Position numbers and translations under genes: made by a program
Assembly: GCF_900090315.1 (NCBI RefSeq)
Contig: NZ_FMHZ01000002.1
Location: 4,000,501-4,064,500, forward strand
DNA length: 64,000 nucleotides
DNA from: Micromonospora citrea
GTDB taxonomy: Bacteria > Actinomycetota > Actinomycetes > Mycobacteriales > Micromonosporaceae
Direction: 5' to 3'
Shown: positions 56,755-64,000 of the stretch, piece by piece
Numbering within the stretch: position 1 is the stretch's first letter
How the letters are laid out: the number at the start of each line of letters is the position of its first letter
Notes under the pieces: generated by a model
What the model saw: only the letters and a program-made list of their open reading frames with translations
Told to the model about the DNA's origin: nothing
Database searches by the model: none

Positions 56755-58029
56755 TCAGGCCAGCGCGGCGAGGGCGGCGAGCAGCCGGTCCACGTGCTCC
56801 GTGGTGCTGCCCAGGCCGATGCTGGCACGCAGGGCGGTCGGCGGCAGGTCCCGCCGGCCGCTGCGGGCCGCCGCCTCGTCGAGCAGCCGGCGGGCCAGCG
56901 GATGGGCGCAGAAGAGGCCGTCGCGCACCCCGATGTCGTGGGCGCCGGCCAGCTCGGCCGCCACGTCGGCCGAGTCCCGTCCGGCGACCACGAACGACAC
57001 GATGCCCACCCGGGGCGCCTCCGGCCCGAAGGTGCGCAGCTCCACCACGCGCGGCAGGGCCGCCATGCCGCGCCGCAGCCGGGCCAGCAGGGCCTGCTCG
57101 GCGTCGTGCAGCGCGGCCCGGTCGGCGGCGGCCAGGGCGGCGCAGACCGCCGCGAGGGCGACCGCGCCGAGCAGGTTGGGCGTGCCCGCCTCGTGCCGGG
57201 CCGGCCCGGTCGCCCACCGCACGTCGTGGGTGGCCGCGCCGACGTGGCTGGTGGCGCCCCCGCCGGCGAGGTACGGCGGGGCGGCGTCCAGCCAGTCGCC
57301 CCGCCCGACGAGCACGCCCGCGCCGAACGGGGCGTACAGCTTGTGGCCGGAGACCGCGAGGTAGTCGACGTCGAGGGCTGCCACGTCCACCGGGGCGTGC
57401 GGGGCGAGCTGCGCGGCGTCCAGCACGATCCGGGCCCCGTGCCGCCGGGCCACCCGGGCCAGCTCCGCCACCGGCCAGCGCTCGCCGGTCACGTTGCTCG
57501 CCCCGGTCACCGCGACCAGCACGGGCGGGAGACGGTCGCCGCCGGGGCCCGCGCCCGGCCTGCGCAGCTCGGCGAGGGCGGCGGCCAGCGCGCGGACCGC
57601 CTCGGCCGGCTCGCGCGGCACCGGCAGCCGGACCGAGGCGCGCGGCCAGGGCAGCAGGTTGGCGTGGTGCTCCCCGCCGAAGGTCACCACGGTGGTGCCG
57701 GCGGGCAGCGCCCGGGCCAGCAGGTTCAGCGCGTCGGTGGTGTTGCGGGTGAAGACCACGTGGTCGCCGGGCCGGGCGCCGAAGAAGTCGCCGACCGTCT
57801 GCCGGGCGCGCTCGTAGGCGAGGGTGCAGCGCCGCGACAGCGCTCCCGCGCCCCGGTGCACGCTGGCGTACCACGGGAGCAGCTCGGCCACCACGTCGGC
57901 CGCGGCCCGCGCGCACGGCGCGGTCGCCGCGTAGTCCAGGTTGACCTGGCCGGGTACGCCGAGCACGTCGAGCGGGCGCGCGTCGCGCGCCGGGTGCGGC
58001 GCCGGTGGGGGTACGAGGGTGACGGTCAT
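56755..58029 (-). CDS. Class V aminotransferase, cysteine desulfurase/selenocysteine lyase-like
   Basis: A 424-residue PLP enzyme. Features are VNLDYAATAPCARAAADVVA, VVFTRNTTDALNLLARAL, THH-like FGGEHHANLLPW, the GASNVTGE loop, IVLDAAQLAPHAPVDV, and the PLP lysine in YLAVSGHKLYAPFGAG. This is the SufS/CsdA-like fold that removes sulfur from cysteine. GGAGG precedes ATG 58029. A SAM-IV riboswitch directly upstream shows it is controlled by SAM, so it probably works in cysteine/methionine sulfur supply rather than Fe-S assembly. The usual SufS active-site Cys loop is not obvious (VRDGLFCAHPLARRLL carries a Cys). Confidence 0.88.
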   Translation of the reverse strand: MTVTLVPPPAPHPARDARPLDVLGVPGQVNLDYAATAPCARAAADVVAELLPWYASVHRGAGALSRRCTLAYERARQTVGDFFGARPGDHVVFTRNTTDALNLLARALPAGTTVVTFGGEHHANLLPWPRASVRLPVPREPAEAVRALAAALAELRRPGAGPGGDRLPPVLVAVTGASNVTGERWPVAELARVARRHGARIVLDAAQLAPHAPVDVAALDVDYLAVSGHKLYAPFGAGVLVGRGDWLDAAPPYLAGGGATSHVGAATHDVRWATGPARHEAGTPNLLGAVALAAVCAALAAADRAALHDAEQALLARLRRGMAALPRVVELRTFGPEAPRVGIVSFVVAGRDSADVAAELAGAHDIGVRDGLFCAHPLARRLLDEAAARSGRRDLPPTALRASIGLGSTTEHVDRLLAALAALA

Positions 58030-58074
58030 CGGCCGACCTCCGGGTCCAGGGACCCCGGGTGGGCACACGGGCGG

Positions 58075-58196
58075 GGTCCGCGCTTGCCCGGCGCGCGGAT
58101 CGGGCCGGGCCCGGTCATCACCCGGGGCACCCCACCGCGAACCTCGACGAGGGTTGCCGGCCAGCAAGCCGGGGCTTGACGCTGGCGCTCGTGACC
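58075..58196 (-). ncRNA. SAM-IV riboswitch
   Basis: On the minus strand the actinobacterial SAM-IV consensus is nearly intact: GGTCACGAGCGCC, CCAGCGTCAAGCCCCGGC, TTGCTGGCCGGCAACCC, GCGGTGGGGTGCCCCGGG, TGATGACC, and the 3' pseudoknot part GGCAAGCGCGGACC. A -10 box TATGCT (58209-58204) places transcription start about at 58197. Downstream, GGACCCC at the aptamer end (58079-58073) can pair with GGGGTCC (58056-58050), or the latter can fold onto GGACCC next to GGAGG (58041-58037). This suggests control of translation. Confidence 0.95.
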
Positions 58197-58259
58197 TGCC
58201 GGCAGCATAGCGCGTGGATGCGACCGGCCCGGAAGAGCCGGGGTGACTACGCTGACCGC

Positions 58260-59705
58260 ATGGCCGACACCCCGCCCGGCGCACCTCTGCCGCCGTCGCC
58301 GACCGCGCCCGCCTTCCCGCCGCCGGGCGCGGGCGCTTCCCGGATGCCGCTGCGCCGGGTGAGCCGGGGGCGGGCCCTGGTGCTGGCCGGGGTCATCCTG
58401 CTGATCGCCGCCTGCGCGGTGTTCATGGTCTTCACGCTGGGCGAGAGCCTCGGCGTCGAGGCGCTGCTGATCGGCGTGGTCGCCGCGATCCTGCCGGTTC
58501 CGGTGCTGGTCGGCTGCTTCCTCTGGCTCGACCGCTACGAACCGGAACCGCTGAAGTACCTGATCTTCTGTTTCGCGTGGGGCGCGTTCGTCTCCACCGC
58601 CGCCTCGCTGACGGTCAACGAGTTCTCCGCCGGCCTGTTCGAGGAAGCGGGGCTGCCGACCGCGCTGACCGCGGTGCTGGTCGCGCCGTTCATCGAGGAG
58701 CTGACCAAGGCGCTCGGGCCGATCCTGCTGCTGATCTTCCGCCGGCGGGAGATCTCCGGGATCACCGACGCCCTGGTCTACTGCGGGCTCTCCGCGGTCG
58801 GCTTCGCGATGGTGGAGAACATCCTCTACCTGGGCGGCTACGGCTACGCCACCGGCGTCGAGCGGTACGGGCCGGCGACCGGCACCCAGCAGGTCATCGC
58901 CATCTTCATCGTCCGGATCCTGCTCTTCGGCTTCGCCCACCCGCTGTTCACGTCGATGACCGGCGTCGGCCTGGGCATCGCCGCGCGCGCCGCCGACCGG
59001 CGGGTGCGGGTGCTCGCCCCGATCGCCGGTCTGCTGCTGGCGATGATGCTGCACGGCCTGTGGAACCTGCTGCCCACGCTCACCCAGGCCACCGGCGAGA
59101 CGCTGATCATGCTGTACGGCTTCATCGGCGTGATGGTGCCCGTCTTCTTCGGCATGGTCGGGCTGGCCGTGTGGCTGCGGGCCTGGGAGGGGCGGCTCAC
59201 CGAGCGCACCCTGCCGGACTACGTCCGGGCCGGCTGGCTCACCCCGCCCGAGGTGGCGGCGCTGAGCAGCCTGGGGCGGCGGCACGCGGCCCGGGTGTGG
59301 GCCAAGCGGGTCGCCGGCGACGCCGGCCTGCGGGCGATGCGCGGCTACCAGTACGCGGCCACCCGGCTGGCGCTGCTGCGCGACGGCGCCCTGCGCGGCC
59401 TGGACCGCAGGCCGGTGGACCGGGAACGGGCGGCGCGGGAGGAACGGGAGCTGCTGGAGTCGATCACCGCCTACCGGTCGTTCTTCGTGGGGAGGGACCC
59501 GCAGGCGCCGGCCGGGATCTGGGACGGGCACCGCTACCACCTGCGGTTCCCGGACGGGTCGCAGCGGGCGGTCGAGGCGCCGGACGAGCCGGTGGTGCCG
59601 ATCCCGGTGGTGCTCGCCCCGCCGCCGGTCCTGCCCGCCGGCTACGGCCCGCCCGGCTGGCACGGCCCGGGGCCCGCGGCGCCCTGGCCGCCCGCTCACC
59701 GCTGA
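58260..59705 (+). CDS. PrsW-family intramembrane metalloprotease
   Basis: A 481-residue protein. The first ~35 residues are Pro-rich and cytoplasmic, then come about eight membrane helices. PrsW motifs are visible: CFLWLDRYEPEPLKYLIFCF, FIEELTKALGP (EExxK), GFAMVENILYLGG (ExxN), LFGFAHPLFTSM and MLHGLWNLLP (His residues), which together bind zinc. The last ~150 residues are cytoplasmic, helical and then Pro-rich. PrsW cleaves anti-sigma factors in Bacillus; the target here is unknown. ATG 58260 is 6 nt after the -10 box TACGCT (58248-58253). Confidence 0.92.
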   Translation: MADTPPGAPLPPSPTAPAFPPPGAGASRMPLRRVSRGRALVLAGVILLIAACAVFMVFTLGESLGVEALLIGVVAAILPVPVLVGCFLWLDRYEPEPLKYLIFCFAWGAFVSTAASLTVNEFSAGLFEEAGLPTALTAVLVAPFIEELTKALGPILLLIFRRREISGITDALVYCGLSAVGFAMVENILYLGGYGYATGVERYGPATGTQQVIAIFIVRILLFGFAHPLFTSMTGVGLGIAARAADRRVRVLAPIAGLLLAMMLHGLWNLLPTLTQATGETLIMLYGFIGVMVPVFFGMVGLAVWLRAWEGRLTERTLPDYVRAGWLTPPEVAALSSLGRRHAARVWAKRVAGDAGLRAMRGYQYAATRLALLRDGALRGLDRRPVDRERAAREERELLESITAYRSFFVGRDPQAPAGIWDGHRYHLRFPDGSQRAVEAPDEPVVPIPVVLAPPPVLPAGYGPPGWHGPGPAAPWPPAHR

Positions 59706-59787
59706 CGCCGGCCCCGCCCGGTCGTGGCCGGCGGGGGTGCCCTCGCCCGCCCGGTCCGGCGCGGCTCGCCGCCCGGCGGCCCGGTCG

Positions 59788-59955
59788 TCAGGTCATCAGG
59801 CTGGTGAGGAAGTCACCGAGGCCCTGCGCCATCGCCATCAGCCCCGCCCCGATCGCCTTGAACATCTCGGCCGCGCCCTCCGGCCGGAACGCCATGAAGT
59901 AGATCAGGAACGCGACACTTCCCCAGATCAGCAGCTTCTTCACGAATACCGGCAT
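59788..59955 (-). CDS. Small membrane protein
   Basis: A 55-residue protein with one membrane helix (about 6-22, KKLLIWGSVAFLIYFMAF) followed by an amphipathic helix AAEMFKAIGAGLMAMAQGLG. ATG 59955 is preceded by GGGAGGGA at a good distance; upstream in-frame codons lack a ribosome site. Similar tiny proteins are common in actinobacteria and have no known function. It lies convergent to the PrsW gene and upstream of nothing obvious on its strand except the GroES-like gene 100 bp earlier. Confidence 0.65.
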   Translation of the reverse strand: MPVFVKKLLIWGSVAFLIYFMAFRPEGAAEMFKAIGAGLMAMAQGLGDFLTSLMT

Positions 59956-60057
59956 CGTCCCTCCCCAGGGCCGGTGGTGCGGCTGGCTTCCCGGCCGGGA
60001 GCGGCGCAAACGACACCGGCGCCCGCAGCCGCGCGGAGCGGGACGGGCGGGGAGGAA

Positions 60058-60396
60058 TCAGAGGTAGAGGCCGGTGGAGTCGGTCTCCACGCGTTCGGCG
60101 GCCACGGCGTGCACGTCCCGCTCGCGCAGCAGCACGTACCCACGGCCGTGCAGCTCGACCTCGGAGCGGTCGTCCGGGTCGAACAGGACCCGGTCCCCCG
60201 AGACGATGGCGCGGACGTTCGGCCCCACTCCGACGGCGGTGGCCCAGGCCAGGCGCTTGCCCACGGCGGCGGTCGCCGGGATCACGATGCCGGCGGTGGA
60301 GCGGCGCTCACCCTCGCTCCCCTCCATCCGTACCAGCACGCGGTCGTGCAGCAGACGGATCGGCAGGCCGGAGTCGAGATTCTTGTCGGCGGTCAC
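60058..60396 (-). CDS. Orphan GroES-like co-chaperonin family protein
   Basis: A 112-residue protein with a GroES (Cpn10) fold pattern: LPIRLLHDRVLVRMEGSEGE, RRSTAGIVIPATAA in place of the mobile loop, ATAVGVGPNVRAIVSGDRVL and a final GYVLLRERDVHAV. Compared with true GroES the mobile-loop sequence is altered and the C-terminus is extended by ~15 residues. It is not next to groEL. GTG 60396 lies 7 nt after the -10 box TAGCGT (60409-60404), which fixes the start. It may be a specialised co-chaperonin or a GroES-fold protein with another role. Confidence 0.8.
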   Translation of the reverse strand: MTADKNLDSGLPIRLLHDRVLVRMEGSEGERRSTAGIVIPATAAVGKRLAWATAVGVGPNVRAIVSGDRVLFDPDDRSEVELHGRGYVLLRERDVHAVAAERVETDSTGLYL

Positions 60397-60554
60397 GCCG
60401 GAAACGCTACCGTGTCCCGGTCGGCCGGCCATGAGCGGTTGGGCCTCGGGGGCGGGGGGCATTGGGTGGCGGAACTGCCATACGGTGGCGTGGTCGCACG
60501 TATCCTGTCCGCCCTCCGGGCGGGCAGCGTCGTTTCTCTTGCCAGGAGGTGCGC

Positions 60555-61853
60555 TTGAGCCGCTTCGAGCGGGTACGCGGACGGCTGCGTCGCGCGTACG
60601 AGTCGAGCCGTGAGTCGGTGCGCGCCCGCCGGACGGACCCGACAGACGCTCCCGGACCGGCCGGCGTGGCCTCGCCGACGTCCCCGGGCCCGGTGGCGCC
60701 GCCGTCCGCGACCGTGGTCGGCGCGGAGCCGCCCGCGGCGATGCACAACTCCACCTCCAGCCGCGACGACGCGGACGTGCCGCACGCGCTGCGGATCGCC
60801 GCCGCCTGGTCGTGGCGGCTGATCGTGATCGGCGTGGTCGCCTGGGCCCTGCTGAAGATCGTCGGCACGATCAAGATCGTGGTCATCCCGCTGGCGGTAG
60901 CGCTGCTGCTCTCGGCGCTGCTCGCGCCGGCGGTCGGCTGGCTGCTGCGGGCCCGCTTCCCCCGGTCGCTGGCGACCGCGGTGGTGCTGGTCGGCGGCCT
61001 GGCCGCGGTGGTCGGCACGCTGACCCTGGTGGTGAACGAGTTCATCCAGGGCGTGCCGGAGCTGAGCAAGAAGTCCTCGGAGGGCGTCCGCCAGATCCAG
61101 GACTGGCTCAAGACCGGCCCGCTGCACCTCTCCGACGGCCAGCTCGACCGCTACATCGAAGAGGGTCAGGACTGGATCAACAACAACACCGAGCGGTTCA
61201 CCAGCGGCGCCCTGTCCACCGCCGCCACGTTGGCCGAGGTGCTGACCGGCACCCTGCTGGTGCTCTTCGCGACCTTCTTCTTCCTGCGGGACGGCAACAA
61301 GATCTGGCGTTTCCTGGTCCGGCTGCTGCCGGTGGCCGCCCGCTGGAAGGTCGACGACGCCGGCCGGGCGTCCTGGTCGACGCTCGTCGCCTACGTCCGG
61401 GCCACCGTGCTGGTCGCCTTCATCGACGCGGTCGGCATCGGCATCTTCCTCGTCGTCTTCGACATCCCGTTCGCCTTCCCGCTCGCGGCGCTGGTCTTCC
61501 TCGGGGCGTTCATCCCGATCGTCGGCGCCACCCTGTCGGGTGGCGTCGCGGTCCTGGTCGCCCTGGTCGACAGCGGCCCGGTGACCGCGCTGATCATCCT
61601 CGGCGTGGTGATCGGGGTGCAGCAGGTCGAGGGGCACCTCCTCCAGCCGCTGATCATGGGCCGCGCGGTGGCCATCCACCCGCTCGCGGTGATCATCGGG
61701 ATCGCGGCCGGCGTGGTGCTCGCCGGGATCACCGGCGCGCTCGTCTCCGTGCCGCTGATCGCCGTGCTGAACACCGCCGTCCGCCGGCTGGCCGCCCGCA
61801 CCGTCCCGGACACCCCGCCCGACGCGGTCGTCGTCGCCTCGCAGGCCCCCTAG
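60555..61853 (+). CDS. AI-2E family transporter (UPF0118 permease)
   Basis: A 432-residue protein. A ~75-residue basic/Pro-rich cytoplasmic N-terminus leads to about eight membrane helices. The family pattern is IVVIPLAVALLLSALLAP, an extracytoplasmic helical loop GVPELSKKSSEGVRQIQDWL, FATFFFLRDGNKIWRFLVRL, FPLAALVFLGAFIPIVGATL and QQVEGHLLQPLIMGRAV. Members export autoinducer-2 or act as Na/H antiporters in other bacteria; the role here is open. The TTG start at 60555 is set by AGGAGG (60544-60549). Confidence 0.9.
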   Translation: MSRFERVRGRLRRAYESSRESVRARRTDPTDAPGPAGVASPTSPGPVAPPSATVVGAEPPAAMHNSTSSRDDADVPHALRIAAAWSWRLIVIGVVAWALLKIVGTIKIVVIPLAVALLLSALLAPAVGWLLRARFPRSLATAVVLVGGLAAVVGTLTLVVNEFIQGVPELSKKSSEGVRQIQDWLKTGPLHLSDGQLDRYIEEGQDWINNNTERFTSGALSTAATLAEVLTGTLLVLFATFFFLRDGNKIWRFLVRLLPVAARWKVDDAGRASWSTLVAYVRATVLVAFIDAVGIGIFLVVFDIPFAFPLAALVFLGAFIPIVGATLSGGVAVLVALVDSGPVTALIILGVVIGVQQVEGHLLQPLIMGRAVAIHPLAVIIGIAAGVVLAGITGALVSVPLIAVLNTAVRRLAARTVPDTPPDAVVVASQAP

Positions 61854-61886
61854 GCTCTTGAGCATCGGTTCGCCGGAGCGCGCCTT

Positions 61887-62504
61887 CTAGCGGACGCGAA
61901 GCCCGGCGACGAGGAGGTCGACCAGGCGGCGTGCGTCGTAACGGGGATCGCTGCCCGCGCCGATGCAGAGATTGCCGACGCCGCGCAGCAGCCCGTAGGC
62001 GTCCACGTCGGGGCGGATCTCGTCGGCGGCGACGGCGGCGTCGAGAAGCTGGTCGCAGACCGGGACGAGCCGGTCGAGGAAGTAGGCGTGCAGGGTCTGG
62101 AAGGCGGCGTCGTCGGACTGTAGCGCTGCGGCGAGACCGTGCTTGGTGACCAGGAAGTCGACGAAGAGGTGGATCCACTTCGCCAGGGCGGCGTGCGGTG
62201 TGTCGCTGCCGGCCAGTAGGGCCGGCCCCGCCTCGGCGCACGCCTCGATCTGGTGCCGGTAGACGGCGACGATGAGGTCGGCTCGGGTGGGAAAGTGGCG
62301 GTAGATCGTGCCCACGCCGACGCCCGCCCTGACGGCGATGTCCCGCACGGGCACGTCGACGCCGGAGGTGACGAACGCCGCGGCGGCAGCGTCGAGCAGG
62401 GCCCTCTCGTTGCGCCGGGCGTCGGCCCGCTTGCGCGGGACCGGTTGCTCCGAGCCGCTGTCGATGTCGGCCAATCGGGTTACCTCCGTCACTCCAGTTG
62501 GCAT
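61887..62504 (-). CDS. TetR-family transcriptional regulator
   Basis: A 205-residue TetR protein. The N-terminal helix-turn-helix spans about 30-75: ERALLDAAAAAFVTSGVDVP, VRDIAVRAGVGVGTIYRHFP, TRADLIVAVYRHQIE. The C-terminal ligand domain resembles the TetR_C_33-like type (WIHLFVDFLVTKHGLAAALQ; LLRGVGNLCIGAG). It diverges from an aldo/keto reductase. Two near-identical palindromes fill the 115-bp gap, so it is very probably the repressor of both genes. Confidence 0.93.
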   Translation of the reverse strand: MPTGVTEVTRLADIDSGSEQPVPRKRADARRNERALLDAAAAAFVTSGVDVPVRDIAVRAGVGVGTIYRHFPTRADLIVAVYRHQIEACAEAGPALLAGSDTPHAALAKWIHLFVDFLVTKHGLAAALQSDDAAFQTLHAYFLDRLVPVCDQLLDAAVAADEIRPDVDAYGLLRGVGNLCIGAGSDPRYDARRLVDLLVAGLRVR

Positions 62505-62505
62505 C

Positions 62506-62547
62506 CGGAACGACGTTCCGTATGTTGGTTATCGGAACAACGTTCCG
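62506..62547. promoter_or_regulatory. Two TetR operators between tetR and the aldo/keto reductase
   Basis: CGGAACGACGTTCCG (62506-62520) and CGGAACAACGTTCCG (62533-62547) differ at one base, are palindromic around a 3-nt centre, and are 27 bp apart centre to centre. The first begins two bases from the tetR start codon. The second abuts TTGACC (62549-62554), a possible -35 for the reductase gene. The spacing places both on nearly the same DNA face. Confidence 0.9.
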
Positions 62548-62619
62548 CTTGACCAGCGTACTGACCGGCCGGGCTACCACCAAACCGGGTACCGCCGGAC
62601 GTCCCCAAGGAGAACAGTC

Positions 62620-63639
62620 ATGCAGTACCGCACGTTGGGCCGCACTGGTGTGCAGGTCAGCACCCTCGTACTCGGCGCGATGAACTTCGGCAGGATCGGC
62701 AACACCACCCAGGAGGAAGCCACCGCCATCGTCGACGGCGCGCTAGAGGCGGGGATCAACCTCATCGACACCGCCGACGCCTACAGCGGCGGCCAGTCCG
62801 AGGAGATGGTCGGCAAGGCCATCGCCGGCCGCCGGGACGACGTGGTCCTGGCCACCAAGGCGACCCTGCCGATGGGCGACGAGCGCAACCAGCGGGGCGG
62901 CTCGCGCCGCTGGCTGGTCACCGCGCTGGAAAACAGCCTGCGCCGCCTCGGCGTCGACCACGTCGACCTGTACCAGATGCACCGCTGGGATCCGACGACC
63001 AGCGACGACGAGACGCTGTCGGCGCTGACGGACCTGCAGCGCGCGGGAAAGATCCGCTACTTCGGCTCCTCGACCTTCCCGGCCTACCGCATCGTGCAGG
63101 CGCAGTGGGCCGCCCGCGAGGGACGTCTGAGCCGTTACGTGACCGAGCAGCCGAACTACTCGATCCTGCAGCGCGGCATCGAGACCCACGTGCTGCCCGC
63201 GACGCAGGAGTACGGCATGGGCGTGCTCGCCTGGAGCCCGCTGGCGTCGGGCTGGCTGTCCGGCGCGATCCGTGCCGGCCAGGAGATCAGCACGAACCGC
63301 GCGCGCTTCATGCAGCAGCGCTACGACATCAGTGTCCCCGCCAACCGCGCCAAGCTCGACGCCGTCGAGCGGCTCGCCACAGTTGCCGACGAGGCTGGCC
63401 TCAGCTTGATCCAACTCGCGCTCGGCTTCGTCACCGCGCACCCGGGCGTGACCAGCGCGATCATCGGCCCCCGCACGATGGACCACCTCCGCTCGCAGCT
63501 CGCCGCGGCGGACACGGTGCTCTCGGCCGACGTGCTGGACGCGATCGACGCGATCGTGGCTCCCGGCGTCGACCTCGCCGCCCACGAGAAGAACGACACC
63601 CCGCCCGCTCTGCTCGAGCCGGCGCTGCGCCGCCGCTGA
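62620..63639 (+). CDS. Aldo/keto reductase
   Basis: A 339-residue TIM-barrel reductase using NADPH. It begins MQYRTLGRTGVQVSTLVLGA. The catalytic Asp and Tyr lie in LIDTADAYSGGQSEEMVGKA, with Lys in VVLATKATLPMG and His in VDLYQMHRWDPTT. The NADP-binding end has TSAIIGPRTMDHLRSQLAAA. AAGGAG precedes ATG 62620. It belongs to the YajO/PdxI-like general subgroup, whose carbonyl substrate is unclear. It is under control of the divergent TetR gene, so an aldehyde or xenobiotic inducer is likely. Confidence 0.93.
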   Translation: MQYRTLGRTGVQVSTLVLGAMNFGRIGNTTQEEATAIVDGALEAGINLIDTADAYSGGQSEEMVGKAIAGRRDDVVLATKATLPMGDERNQRGGSRRWLVTALENSLRRLGVDHVDLYQMHRWDPTTSDDETLSALTDLQRAGKIRYFGSSTFPAYRIVQAQWAAREGRLSRYVTEQPNYSILQRGIETHVLPATQEYGMGVLAWSPLASGWLSGAIRAGQEISTNRARFMQQRYDISVPANRAKLDAVERLATVADEAGLSLIQLALGFVTAHPGVTSAIIGPRTMDHLRSQLAAADTVLSADVLDAIDAIVAPGVDLAAHEKNDTPPALLEPALRRR

Positions 63640-63912
63640 TCACTCGGCACGTCGGTGACCGGGCGGCTGCGCCTTCATCGCCGCCAGCTCGTGCCGTGTC
63701 CACCAACGTTCACCGGTGTCCGGCGGGGTGTTGTGGATCCTCGCCGTGTGGGCGCCCCACCAACGGTTGGTGGGGCGGGCCACCGCGGGCCGAACTGACC
63801 CTCGCGCCGCTGGGTGGGCGGCGGGGGTCACGCCGGGACCGGCCGGCGCCGGGAAGGTGCCGGCCAGCTCGACGGTGCGTGACCATCCCGGGCACTGGCA
63901 GGGCCCGGACCC
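63640..63912. other. Non-coding gap with a 25-bp palindrome
   Basis: CGCCCCACCAAC (63753-63764), G, GTTGGTGGGGCG (63766-63777) is a perfect 12-bp inverted repeat about one central base. A 63-codon frame on the minus strand (63640-63831, with GERWWTRHELAAMKAQ) spans it, but it has no ribosome site and I could not support it as a gene. The palindrome is 114 bp after the reductase stop and could be a terminator or a protein-binding site. Confidence 0.5.
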
Positions 63913-63999
63913 TCACCCGCCGCGTACACCGTGGTCGGATCCTCGGCGGTCACGGTCGAGGAACAGCCGGCCGCCCTCGCCCAGCAGGGTGACCGAGCG
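63913..63999 (-). CDS. Possible 3' end of a gene entering from the right edge
   Basis: From the window edge a minus-strand frame reads RSVTLLGEGGRLFLDRDRRG and ends at TGA 63915-63913. The codons have the G/C third positions of real genes here. Only 28 codons are visible, so no function can be given and the call rests on composition alone. Confidence 0.3.
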   Translation of the reverse strand, partial: RSVTLLGEGGRLFLDRDRRGSDHGVRGG

Positions 64000-64000
64000 G

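Noticed and set aside
63640..63831. 63-codon minus-strand gene containing GERWWTRHELAAM
   Set aside because: Some residues look protein-like, but there is no ribosome site, mixed third-position GC, and a perfect palindrome lies in its middle.

Overview
The window is high-GC (about 73%) actinobacterial chromosome, most likely from a Micromonospora-like member of the Micromonosporaceae (inference). Support comes from dense coding in both directions, a ten-gene actinomycete-type gas vesicle cluster, a CvnABCD conservon, a groES-less groEL2 under CIRCE control, actinobacterial SAM riboswitches, and many leaderless genes. No tRNA, rRNA, CRISPR array, prophage or secondary-metabolite core enzyme was recognised. 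The only transposon trace is an IS5-type transposase remnant near 18.1 kb.

Layout. 0-4 kb: a SIS-domain sugar-phosphate isomerase (truncated by the window edge) divergent from a DeoR regulator, then a two-gene ABC exporter with its own promoter/operator. 4.2-8.5 kb: a DUF3263 gene, an envelope/stress-type operon (coiled-coil protein, Holin-X-like protein, DUF3618 protein, PP2C-like phosphatase) and a GNAT acetyltransferase. 8.7-14.3 kb: gas vesicle operon in the order gvpY-Z-A-F-G-O-J-L-S-K, largely overlapping or tightly spaced. 14.4-18.1 kb: a CoaD-like nucleotidyltransferase, an FAD monooxygenase and NAD-epimerase pair, and a divergent MarR/GbsR regulator whose 3' end runs into the IS5 remnant. 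18.1-26.8 kb: a CDC48-like double AAA ATPase and a conservon (extra membrane sensor, CvnA, B, C, D and one more gene), all on the minus strand. 27.2-30.9 kb: a fused X-Pro-peptidase-like hydrolase/ABC ATPase and its permease. 30.9-34.8 kb: small lipoproteins, membrane proteins and DoxX.

34.9-41.6 kb: a SAM-I riboswitch with thrC, a LysR regulator divergent from a small secreted protein with a clear LysR box, a candidate structured small RNA with promoter and terminator, paaN, a GNAT gene and a cold-shock gene. 41.7-47.7 kb: a proline-rich membrane protein, groEL2 behind two CIRCE elements, a tandem GNAT protein, and an ArsR-type regulator divergent from a dienelactone-hydrolase-like gene. 47.7-56.7 kb: a membrane-embedded subtilase, glpD, a lipoprotein, an FAD-linked 2-hydroxyacid oxidase, DUF4031, an HD hydrolase and a FUSC-type membrane protein. 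56.7-64 kb: a cysteine-desulfurase-like enzyme behind a SAM-IV riboswitch, a PrsW protease, an orphan GroES-like protein, an AI-2E family transporter, and a TetR/aldo-keto reductase pair with two matching operators.

A recurring theme is regulation readable from the DNA. Two different SAM riboswitch classes control thrC and the cysteine-desulfurase homologue. Palindromic operators sit between several divergent regulator/target pairs. At least a dozen genes have a TANNNT-like -10 box ending 6-7 nt before the start codon, which points to leaderless mRNAs and helps fix their starts. The strongest candidates for something new are the structured RNA at about 38.4-38.5 kb, the hydrolase-ABC fusion, the conservon/AAA neighbourhood, and the perfect 17-bp hairpin at 14.87 kb.
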